Source: Bacteroidota bacterium (GTDB lineage: Bacteria > Bacteroidota > Bacteroidia > Chitinophagales > Saprospiraceae). Taken from it: 54,970 nt of DNA. Shown here piece by piece: positions 27,202 through 34,567 of the stretch (positions within the stretch are counted from its first letter, which is position 1; each line of letters starts with the position of its first letter). The translations under genes were made by a program, and so were the position numbers. The stretch is taken from positions 1 through 54,970 of the forward strand of contig CAUJDW010000087.1 of NCBI GenBank assembly GCA_963169455.1. The letters run 5' to 3'. Under the pieces are notes generated by a model that was given only the letters and a program-made list of their open reading frames with translations, did not search any database and was not told the origin of the DNA.

Positions 27202-28392
27202 ATGAAAAAGCTGTTATTCTTTATACTGCTGGCTTTGCCCGCCTTGCTTTCCGCCCAGGATGAGGAGCAGGAAAGCCTGGAGGTGAGCGGTTACATCAAG
27301 AACATGCAAACCATGCTGTTCTACAACCTGGGTGGTGGGCTGGACGATTCCTACCAGCAGTTAAACCTCATTCACAACCGCATCAACACCACCTGGCAGC
27401 CCAGTGGAGCACTCAAACTGCGGGCCGATCTGCGCACCCGCGTATTCTACGGGGATTTGTCTGCATTTCAGGGCTTCGACACCCTGAGCTATGGACAAAT
27501 CATCGATAATGAAAACAACGATTACTTCGACCTCTCGCTGGTATTGCTGGATGAAGATTCCTGGGTTGTCCACAGCATGATTGACCGCCTGTACCTGGAG
27601 TACATTAAGGGCGACTGGGAGGTGCGCCTCGGCAGGCAACGCATAAACTGGGGCATCAGTACGGTGTGGAACCCGAACGATATTTTCAACGCCTTTTCCT
27701 TTACCGACTTCGATTACGAGGAGCGCCCCGGGAGTGACGCCCTGCGCATCAAACGCTACACCGGTTTCGCCTCCAGCGTAGAGGTGGCGGTGCGCATGTT
27801 TGACGATTTCGATGAAGCGGCCTTTGCCGGGCTTTGGAAATTCAACAAAGGCACTTACGATTTTCAGGTACTGGGCGGTTACGCCCGCCGGGATCTGGTG
27901 CTGGGCGGCGGCTGGGCAGGCAACCTGGGCAATGCCGGGCTGAAGGGGGAGCTCACCTATTTCCATCCCCTGGAGCGGGAGGAGAACAAGGCTGCCTTCG
28001 CCGCTACTATCGGGCTGGATTATTCCTTTTCCAACTCCCTCTACATCAATGCCGGCTACCTCTTCAATGACAATGATCAGAGCCGGCAAAGCGGAGCGGT
28101 CAGCGTGATCAACCTGTTCGGCTTCGAGCTTTCGGCCCGAAATCTGTACCCCTATCGCCATGCCATCTTCAGCCAGTTTTCCTACCCCATTACCCCCCTG
28201 CTCAACGGCAGTGCGGCGCTCATTTACAGCCCGGTGGATGTGCACGCCCTCTTCCTCAACCCCGTGCTCACCCTGTCAGTCAAGGAGAACTGGGACATCG
28301 ACCTGGTCGGGCAGATCGTCATGGACAAGGAGGACAGCGGCTACAGGAGCCCTTTACAGGCCGCTTTCTTCAGGCTGAAGTTCAGTTATTAA
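27202..28392 (+). CDS. Outer-membrane beta-barrel protein linked to the ABC module
   Basis: A 396-aa protein from ATG 27202 with signal peptide (MKKLLFFILLALPALLSAQ) and then alternating, aromatic-rich strands ending in the terminal FFRLKFSY, a C-terminal aromatic typical of barrels inserted by BAM. The segment VRLGRQRINWGISTVWNPNDIFNAF resembles the motif of DUF1302-type barrels that accompany lipid exporters in Proteobacteria (comparison from memory). It is probably the outer-membrane partner of the upstream LolA/ABC genes. Confidence 0.75.
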   Translation: MKKLLFFILLALPALLSAQDEEQESLEVSGYIKNMQTMLFYNLGGGLDDSYQQLNLIHNRINTTWQPSGALKLRADLRTRVFYGDLSAFQGFDTLSYGQIIDNENNDYFDLSLVLLDEDSWVVHSMIDRLYLEYIKGDWEVRLGRQRINWGISTVWNPNDIFNAFSFTDFDYEERPGSDALRIKRYTGFASSVEVAVRMFDDFDEAAFAGLWKFNKGTYDFQVLGGYARRDLVLGGGWAGNLGNAGLKGELTYFHPLEREENKAAFAATIGLDYSFSNSLYINAGYLFNDNDQSRQSGAVSVINLFGFELSARNLYPYRHAIFSQFSYPITPLLNGSAALIYSPVDVHALFLNPVLTLSVKENWDIDLVGQIVMDKEDSGYRSPLQAAFFRLKFSY

Positions 28393-28509
28393 CCTCCGTG
28401 GCTTCTGCCCGATGCTGACATAAGTCATTCAATTCCAGTGAGCAAACTCATAGGAGAGCCCACATATAGGATTTAGATTGATTTACTGTTAAACCCTAAA
28501 CTCGGGACC

Positions 28510-29184
28510 ATGAAAAAGCATATCTGTGTATGTGCCGCCGCTCTTTTGTTTTCCGCAGGCGCTCTGTGGGGACAGTATACGAGCCAGGGGAATTTCATGA
28601 TCGGCTCCACCTTCGGCCTGTCTGCGGCCAACTCCACCATCACCCAGAAGACAGAAGGGGGCAATGTTTCCACTGAAAACCCCACCTACATCCAGCTGGG
28701 CATTGCTCCATCAGTGGGATATTTCCTCGTTGACCAGTTCGGGCTTGGCATAGGCCTGGACTACACCTTCAACCAGGTGCGCAAAAGCAAAGACGACCGG
28801 AATGAAGACAGCGACATCCTCTTCGGCCCCTTCGCCCGCTATTACCTGCCCTTCACCGATGACATGGCCTTTTTCCTGGAAGCCAGTTTCGGCTTCGGCA
28901 ATTCCCGAGACGATATGGAGGTCGGGGGGCAGCCCCAGAATATCCGAACCAATATCACGGCTTTAGGCATCGGCCCGGGGCTCACCATCTTTTCTACCAG
29001 CGCTGTGGGCATCGAGGCTTTGTTCAAATACAACTACGCCCGCAGCACTTTCGATACCAATATCGGGGGCTTTTCCGCCAAGACCACGACCGAAACCAGC
29101 CAGTTCGACTTTTCGGTAGGCATGCGCTTTTATTTCAGCGGCATCCAGAAGGCGAGCAAGGCGCCAAGCCAGCGCCTGTACTGA
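28510..29184 (+). CDS. Small outer-membrane beta-barrel protein
   Basis: A 224-aa protein with signal peptide (MKKHICVCAAALLFSAGALWGQ) and about eight amphipathic strands, e.g. FMIGSTFGLSAANS, PSVGYFLVDQFGLGIGLDYTF and FDFSVGMRFYFSG, as in OmpA/OmpX-like porin-family proteins of Bacteroidota. The gap of 117 bp after the larger barrel gene leaves open whether it belongs to the same operon. Substrate unknown. Confidence 0.75.
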   Translation: MKKHICVCAAALLFSAGALWGQYTSQGNFMIGSTFGLSAANSTITQKTEGGNVSTENPTYIQLGIAPSVGYFLVDQFGLGIGLDYTFNQVRKSKDDRNEDSDILFGPFARYYLPFTDDMAFFLEASFGFGNSRDDMEVGGQPQNIRTNITALGIGPGLTIFSTSAVGIEALFKYNYARSTFDTNIGGFSAKTTTETSQFDFSVGMRFYFSGIQKASKAPSQRLY

Positions 29185-29240
29185 GGGCCAGCGCAAATTG
29201 CCTCCTTGTAAGGCAAGGTAAGCAGGAAGATACTGAGGGC

Positions 29241-29379
29241 GCTCCGGAAAGTATTTTACACGGAGATTCACGGAGAATTCACAGAGGTTCACAGAGTTAA
29301 CTCATTGAATGCCATTACTTCGTGTGGTTCGGTGTCTCCTCTGTGTGGCTCCGTGTCGAAAAACCATGCTTTCCGGAGC
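29241..29379. mobile_element. 139-bp foldback (MITE-like) element
   Basis: Perfect 11-bp terminal inverted repeats GCTCCGGAAAG (29241-29251) and CTTTCCGGAGC (29369-29379) bound an imperfect palindrome. The left half carries CACGGAG, CACGGAG, CACAGAG, CACAGAG at 10-11 bp spacing; the right half carries their reverse complements (CTCCTCTGTGTGG, CTCCGTGTC). No coding capacity and no clear target duplication. It occupies most of the 328-bp gap before the EamA gene. Confidence 0.6.
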
Positions 29380-29512
29380 AGACTCAATACTCCATTATTC
29401 CATTCGCCTCCTCCCCATCCAATATTCCCGTTTTTTTCCCAACTTTCGGATCGGATTGAAAGGCAAGCATAAAAGCCCTTTTGTGAGGTTTTTTGACAAA
29501 AAACGGAACACA

Positions 29513-30418
29513 TTGAACAAGCCAAGAGTGGCGGCAGCCACATCGATTCCGGAAGGCGCCGGCTGGAAGAGCTGGGCGGTGCTCATCCTGCTCAGCGGGA
29601 TTTGGGGAACCTCCTATATACTCATCAAAAAGGGGCTGGAAGCCTTTTCGCCTACACAGCTCGCCTGCCTGCGGCTGTCGGTTGCTTCGGTGTCCTTCTT
29701 CCCCCTTTTGCTTCAGCGCTTTTCCCGCATCGACTGGGCGCGCTGGAAGGCATTGCTGGGCGTAGGGCTTCTGGGCTTTGGCATTCCCGCATTCCTTTTT
29801 GCGGCGGCGCAGGCCCGGATCAGCAGTTCCATGGCCGGGGTGCTCAATTCCCTGTCGCCGCTGTTTACCCTGATACTGGGCATTATGTTCTTCGGGCTGA
29901 AGGCATCGCGGGCAAAAGGCCTGGGGGTGCTGGTGGGGCTGGGGGGTGCTGCCCTGCTTATCCTTCTCGGTGAAGAGGCGGGTATGGGGAGCGAACCCTG
30001 GTACGGGATGCTGGTGGTGCTGGGCGCGATTTGTTACGCCGGCAGTTCCAATGTCGTAGGCGCCCACCTGCGCGATATGAACTCCGTCACCATCAGCGCC
30101 GCTGCTTTTGCCATGATCGGGCTGCCGGCCATCGCCTACCTGTTCTCGACGGATTTTCTCGCGGTGATGGCCCATGAGCCGGGCGCCTGGCGGGCCTTCG
30201 GGGCAGTCACCCTCCTGGCGCTTTTCAGCACCGTTCTGGCTTCCGTCATCTTTTTCCGCCTGGTGCAGTGGACGACGCCGGTTTTTGCTTCCATGATCAG
30301 CTATCTGGTGCCCATCGTTGCCGTGGCCTGGGGGGCTTTTGACGGAGAGCCCGTCACCCTCATCCATTTCATGGGCATGGCGCTGATCCTTTCCGGCGTC
30401 TATCTGGTGAAAAAGTAG
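29513..30418 (+). CDS. EamA/DMT-family permease
   Basis: A drug/metabolite-transporter superfamily protein with about ten TM helices in two EamA repeats. The first opens WAVLILLSGIWGTSYILIKKGLEAFSPTQLACLRL and the second is near WYGMLVVLGAICYAGSSNV. The frame is open from 29309, but that part crosses the foldback element; the TTG at 29513 (MNKPRVAAATS) gives 301 aa, the normal family length. An in-frame GTG at about 29482 is an alternative. The substrate (amino acid, metabolite) cannot be told. Confidence 0.88.
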   Translation: MNKPRVAAATSIPEGAGWKSWAVLILLSGIWGTSYILIKKGLEAFSPTQLACLRLSVASVSFFPLLLQRFSRIDWARWKALLGVGLLGFGIPAFLFAAAQARISSSMAGVLNSLSPLFTLILGIMFFGLKASRAKGLGVLVGLGGAALLILLGEEAGMGSEPWYGMLVVLGAICYAGSSNVVGAHLRDMNSVTISAAAFAMIGLPAIAYLFSTDFLAVMAHEPGAWRAFGAVTLLALFSTVLASVIFFRLVQWTTPVFASMISYLVPIVAVAWGAFDGEPVTLIHFMGMALILSGVYLVKK

Positions 30419-30528
30419 GTGCTCCTTCGCAGCAATACCTGGAACGCAGGCCTGCCGCCCGCAACGCAAGCAAAGCCTCTCAAAGGGCTCGTTGGTTATT
30501 ATTTCGCGGGCTGAAGCCGCAAAACTGC

Positions 30529-30945
30529 CTATTTGACCTCCTCCACGTTCACCACGAAATAATTGGTGTCGCCCTGCCAGGGCATGGCCTTGTATCGTTC
30601 CTTGTAGTACAGTTTGACCTGCTTGCCCTCGAAGTTCTGGAGTTTTTCGAACACTTCGCGCTTGCGCACCGAAAACTCCCAGATGTTGCCGACGACTCCC
30701 TCTGCCGCCGACTGCTGGAATCCGCCCAGGTTGAGCTGCCCTTCCCAGGTTTTAAAAACGACCCCTTTGGAGGATATTTTGGTCAGCGTGCCGGCGCGGG
30801 TGCCTTCGCTGTAGGTCCAGCTGCAAACCCAGAAGTAACCCGCAGACCCCAGGATGGCCAGGGCGAAAAGGATGAGTAAAATGCGTTTCACCCCGGACAC
30901 TATTTTCTTTTTGCCTTCCTGAACGACTTGTTGGAATTCACTCAT
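30529..30945 (-). CDS. Conserved-looking small membrane-anchored protein
   Basis: A 138-aa protein with one TM near residues 22-42 (ILLILFALAILGSAGYFWV) preceded by a Lys-rich cytoplasmic tail. The extracytoplasmic beta-rich domain includes EGTRAGTLTKISSKGVVFKTWEGQLNLGG and WEFSV. I recall similar proteins across Bacteroidota, with no reliable function. It precedes the dehydratase gene on the same strand by position but is transcribed after it (gap 36 bp). Confidence 0.75.
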   Translation of the reverse strand: MSEFQQVVQEGKKKIVSGVKRILLILFALAILGSAGYFWVCSWTYSEGTRAGTLTKISSKGVVFKTWEGQLNLGGFQQSAAEGVVGNIWEFSVRKREVFEKLQNFEGKQVKLYYKERYKAMPWQGDTNYFVVNVEEVK

Positions 30946-30981
30946 GATGTGGTGTGTGTTTGAACCCGAAAAATACGGGAT

Positions 30982-31950
30982 TTATTGGCAAAACGGCAAC
31001 TTCTCCAAATCCACATTACCGCCGGTGAGGATGACCCCCACCCGCAGGCCGGCAAACACCTCCGGATATGACAGCACCGCCGCCACCGGCGCCGCGCAGG
31101 ATGGCTCGATGACGATCTTCATGCGCTCCCACACCAGGCGCATGGCGGCAATGATGCTTTCTTCGCTGACGGTGAGGATGTCGTCCACTTCCCGGCTGAT
31201 GATCCCAAAGGTTTTTTCCCCCAGATTGGTGCGCAGGCCGTCGGCGATGGTGTTGATCGTGGCATTGTGCTCGATCCGGCCGCTTTTGAAGGAGCGGTAG
31301 GCGTCGTCCACCTCTTTGGGTTCGGCGCCGTAAACCTTGATGCCGGGGGCGAAATAGCGGCTGCTCAGCGCCGTGCCGCTCATCAGCCCGCCGCCGCCTA
31401 TGGGTGCGATGATGGCGTCCAGCCCCTCGGTGTCTTCGATCAGCTCTTTGGCGGCCGTAGCCTGCCCGGCGATGACGTTATAGTCGTTATACGGGTGGAT
31501 GAAAGTGGCGCCGGTTTCCGATACGACTTTTTCCAGCGTATTTTCCCGCGCCTGCTGATTGTTGGAACAGAAGGTGATTCGGGCGCCGTAGCCTTCGGTA
31601 GCGGCCACCTTGATGGCCGGAGAAACATCCGGCATGACGATATATGCCGGCACGCCCAGCAGTTTGGCGCTGAGCGCAACGGCCTGCGCATGGTTGCCGG
31701 AAGAATGGGTCGCCAGGCCATTGGCGAGTTCCGCCTCCGTCAGCCGAAGGGCAGCGCTGCTGGCGCCGCGCATCTTGAATGCGCCGACCTTCTGGAAGTT
31801 TTCGCACTTGAAAAACAATGACGCGCCTGCCATGGCGTCGATGCTGCGGCAGGTGAACACCGGCGTGCGGTGGATCATGGATGCTATGGCCAGGTGCGTC
31901 GCCCGGATGTCTTCGGCGGTTGGAATGTGGTGCAGGGGTTGCAGGCGCAT
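30982..31950 (-). CDS. PLP-dependent threonine/serine dehydratase
   Basis: A 322-aa fold-type II PLP enzyme. The Schiff-base lysine is in VGAFKMRGA, the substrate loop in THSSGNHAQAVA, and the phosphate-binding glycine loop in APIGGGGLMSG. There is no C-terminal ACT domain, so it matches catabolic threonine deaminase/serine racemase (TdcB, Sry1-like) rather than isoleucine-regulated IlvA; 3-hydroxyaspartate ammonia-lyase is another option. ATG 31950 is chosen: the frame upstream to 32076 (Lys/Thr-rich) has no family match. Confidence 0.88.
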   Translation of the reverse strand: MRLQPLHHIPTAEDIRATHLAIASMIHRTPVFTCRSIDAMAGASLFFKCENFQKVGAFKMRGASSAALRLTEAELANGLATHSSGNHAQAVALSAKLLGVPAYIVMPDVSPAIKVAATEGYGARITFCSNNQQARENTLEKVVSETGATFIHPYNDYNVIAGQATAAKELIEDTEGLDAIIAPIGGGGLMSGTALSSRYFAPGIKVYGAEPKEVDDAYRSFKSGRIEHNATINTIADGLRTNLGEKTFGIISREVDDILTVSEESIIAAMRLVWERMKIVIEPSCAAPVAAVLSYPEVFAGLRVGVILTGGNVDLEKLPFCQ

Positions 31951-32072
31951 TTTTGTATTCGTTTTTCCCGGATGTGTTTTTCCCGGGAGTTTTTTGCGAA
32001 TTGTGTGTCTGGTATGCCTGGTGTGCTTTTGGTTAAAGGCGCCAGGTTTTCCGCAAAGGATGCTGCAGGCGT

Positions 32073-32282
32073 TCATTCCCGGCTTTGCCCGCCCGATTTC
32101 CGGATGATCAGCACCACGAGGATGACGATGATCAGGAAAGGCAGCCAGCTGCCGATGTGGTAACCCACTTTATAACCGAAAGAAGAAGTATCGGCCACGG
32201 CTTCCTGAGCAGGCAGGGCGGGGATGGCCAGCAGGGCCAGAGCTGCGCTTAAAACGGCGCGCGATCGCAGGGTCTTTTTCAT
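32073..32282 (-). CDS. Small exported/membrane protein
   Basis: A 69-aa product from ATG 32282: signal peptide-like MKKTLRSRAVLSAALALLAI, a short stretch, then a TM (WLPFLIIVILVVLIIRK) with a basic Arg/Lys end. The architecture suggests a small type I membrane protein. Coding status rests on the signal peptide and start only; no homologue recognised. It lies upstream of the dehydratase on the same strand. Confidence 0.5.
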   Translation of the reverse strand: MKKTLRSRAVLSAALALLAIPALPAQEAVADTSSFGYKVGYHIGSWLPFLIIVILVVLIIRKSGGQSRE

Positions 32283-32348
32283 GGCTTCTGACAAAGGGCA
32301 TTACGTGGGTAGTAAATATAATGTATCTTTAGGATAAAACTCACCGCT

Positions 32349-32828
32349 ATGAAAAATCGGAGCTATTTGCTGGTATTCGGGATTGTGCTGCTGGCTGCCG
32401 GCCTGAGGGCGCAGGAGAGCAGCACCTATTGCAATAACCGTTTCGGCTTTTGCGTGAGCTATCCCGCCGCCCTGAAATTGTCCGATGACGGGCCGGCCAA
32501 TGGGGATGGCATTATCCTGGAAGCCGGACAGGGCATGGAAGTCGCCATTTCCGGCTCCTTCAACGTCATGGGTTGGACCCCTGAGCGGATTTTCGAATTC
32601 GCGCTGGAGGACCTTTCCACCGACCTGGGCGCCGAGCTTGAACCGATAGAGCCCAGGATTGATGAGGATGGTTTCGAAACCCGCTTTACGGATGGCAGAA
32701 CCTACCAGTATGCCCGGATGTGGAGCCTTGGCGACACCTATCTGGTCATAACCGTTACCGGGCCAGAGGCTGAGCGGGAGCAGATAGAGGTGTTGAAGGA
32801 CAAACTCATCCCAACTTTCGGAAGCTGA
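32349..32828 (+). CDS. Secreted hypothetical protein
   Basis: A 159-aa exported protein: signal peptide MKNRSYLLVFGIVLLAAGLRAQ, then a beta-rich domain starting SSTYCNNRFGFCVSYPAALKL with two cysteines that may pair. The NRFGFxVxYP opening is common in small stress-related envelope proteins in many phyla. A TATCTTTA sequence at 32324-32331 is one base off the Bacteroidota -7 consensus and may be its promoter. The next gene begins 15 bp after the stop. Confidence 0.72.
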   Translation: MKNRSYLLVFGIVLLAAGLRAQESSTYCNNRFGFCVSYPAALKLSDDGPANGDGIILEAGQGMEVAISGSFNVMGWTPERIFEFALEDLSTDLGAELEPIEPRIDEDGFETRFTDGRTYQYARMWSLGDTYLVITVTGPEAEREQIEVLKDKLIPTFGS

Positions 32829-32843
32829 ACGAACTGAAAGGGT

Positions 32844-33653
32844 ATGATGGACTTTCTGGACCTCGGTGAGAGAAGCATATTTTTTTTCCTGCTTATTTTC
32901 GTTCTGTCCATCGTCGTAGGGCAGTGTTTAAGCATTGGGGGCCTGTTTTTTTTCAAGCGTTCGGGCGATGCCCGGGCCAATGCTTTTTTTGGCCTGCTGC
33001 TGCTCGCCTTCGGGCTGACCCTGCTGCACAATATCCTCTACTTCCTGGGCGTGTATGAGCAGTTTCCAGGCCTCCGGTTTCTGCCCATTTATTACACGCT
33101 GGCGTTCCCAAGCCTGTTGTTCTACCACGTGAAGCTCAACCTCTACCCCTCCTACAAGCTCCGGGCCACAGATGTCAAGCACTTTCTGCTGCCGGGCCTT
33201 CAATTCCTGTTTTTTGTGGTTTTATTCCTCTTGCCGGCAGAAGTGAAAAGCCTTTGGGACCGCCAGTTTTACAACCCTTTTTACGGTGCTTTTGAGCAGG
33301 TCTTATACCTGGCCACCTTTGTGGCTTACCTCTATTTTTCCCACCGTTACGTCCGCCAGCGGCGCCTCGAACTGGGGGGGCGCTACAAGCAGCCTCGGGA
33401 ACTGAAAAAAGTGCTCTACGAACGAACGCTGATCCGCGTTTTGTTCGTCCTTTTCGTGGTTCACGCCGTTTTTGTCGTTACGGATTTTGTGTGTTACGAG
33501 TTTCTGGCCATCAACCTCCGGGCGGTTAAACCCTACGTCGCCCTGGGCATGCTCTCCTTTGCTGCCCTGGCTTTCTGGCTGGGCGCATATGGTTTTCAGG
33601 TGCTCTTCTGGGGTAGGCGGGTATTTGGTAAACAGTCTAATCCTTCTTCTTGA
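32844..33653 (+). CDS. Seven-TM sensor-like membrane protein without an HTH
   Basis: A 269-aa integral membrane protein with about seven TMs (first SIFFFLLIFVLSIVVGQCLSI; others around LLLLAFGLTLLHNILYF, LPIYYTLAFPSLLFYHV, FLLPGLQFLFFVVLFLLP and near 148, 205 and 238). The arrangement resembles the N-terminal 7TM half of Bacteroidota AraC-type regulators, but the C-terminus ends after the last helix, with no HTH domain. It overlaps the convergent next gene by 17 bp. Confidence 0.7.
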   Translation: MMDFLDLGERSIFFFLLIFVLSIVVGQCLSIGGLFFFKRSGDARANAFFGLLLLAFGLTLLHNILYFLGVYEQFPGLRFLPIYYTLAFPSLLFYHVKLNLYPSYKLRATDVKHFLLPGLQFLFFVVLFLLPAEVKSLWDRQFYNPFYGAFEQVLYLATFVAYLYFSHRYVRQRRLELGGRYKQPRELKKVLYERTLIRVLFVLFVVHAVFVVTDFVCYEFLAINLRAVKPYVALGMLSFAALAFWLGAYGFQVLFWGRRVFGKQSNPSS

Positions 33654-34266
33654 AATCACCCTGTTTCCAGGCGTCGAAGAATTTTTTCCAGGCCACCGGG
33701 TTGAAGATGTTCATCGGCGGCCGCTGCCCGATGTAGTAGTACTCGCGGGCCTGCTGGCGCAGGTAGTAGTCGGCGTTCTCGTTGCCGTCGACGGAAACCT
33801 CGTTGCGCATCCGGCTCAGGGCTTCATTGGCCAGGTTTTTCGCCGCGCGCTCCTGGAGCTCAGGCGTAACGTCCATGGCGAGGAATTCCAGTTTGAAATG
33901 ATCGCGGCTGGGCCAGGGGAAAACGACAGTTTCCGGCAGGTTGATGGCGTCCTGGGTCATGAGCTGAACGATGGAGTAGCGGTCGTCTTCCAGGCTCGCG
34001 GGGATTTTGTACTCGACGGTTTTGTATCCGATGGCGGAAAAGACGATCACGTCGCCCTTTTCCACGACGATGGAAAAGAAGCCTTTCAGGTCGGAATAAG
34101 TGCCCCGCCCCTTGTCCTTGACCAGGATATTGGTGTAGGGCACGGGGTAGAGCTGCTCGTCAGAGCCGTCCAGCACCATGCCGGAGAACTGGACGAGGTT
34201 TTGCTGCCCCCAGGCGCTGAGCGCCCCAAAAAAGACAATCAGGAAGGCGGTTATTCGGGCTTTCAT
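33637..34266 (-). CDS. Exported protein with CarboxypepD_reg-like domain
   Basis: A 209-aa product from ATG 34266: signal peptide MKARITAFLIVFFGALSAWGQ, then a carboxypeptidase-regulatory-like beta-sandwich (VQFSGMVLDGSDEQLYPVPYTNILVKDKGRGTYSD-LKGFFSIVVEKGDVIVFSAIGY). This pattern is found at the N-termini of TonB-dependent receptors and in stand-alone envelope proteins. The helical C-terminal half is rich in Asn, Tyr and Lys. Function unknown; likely periplasmic or outer-membrane associated. Confidence 0.78.
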   Translation of the reverse strand: MKARITAFLIVFFGALSAWGQQNLVQFSGMVLDGSDEQLYPVPYTNILVKDKGRGTYSDLKGFFSIVVEKGDVIVFSAIGYKTVEYKIPASLEDDRYSIVQLMTQDAINLPETVVFPWPSRDHFKLEFLAMDVTPELQERAAKNLANEALSRMRNEVSVDGNENADYYLRQQAREYYYIGQRPPMNIFNPVAWKKFFDAWKQGDFKKKD

Positions 34267-34567
34267 GGCCAAAGATTTTTAGAGAACAGTCAATGGGGCG
34301 CTTCTGCACGTTCAGAGGAGCGTCGCCGCTTGCCTGTAATTAAGACCCGGAGCACGGGCCAAAGGTTTGTTGGCAAACCATAAAAGTAGGAATTTTTTGA
34401 ACATGGGGAAGGGAGAAGCACTCCGGTGCAGGGCAATCGCATTCAGAACAAGCCTTCAGCCGGATTATGAACACTGGGCGCATCCTGGCTAGGCGTCGGC
34501 CAACTTAACCCGGCTTTCTCCTGCTCTCCAGGCCGCTACGTCCATTATGCCAGGTTGGCGACACGGG
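34267..34567. other. Intergenic region upstream of lon 3' end
   Basis: No gene is supported in this 301-bp stretch. It holds a small perfect hairpin GGTTTG-TTGG-CAAACC (34364-34379) between the lon stop and the next minus-strand gene. Without a U-tract on either strand it is a poor terminator candidate. The rest is unremarkable. Confidence 0.5.

Noticed and set aside
29309-29512. N-terminal extension of the EamA transporter
   Set aside because: Runs through the foldback element; the EamA fold needs only the part from 29513.
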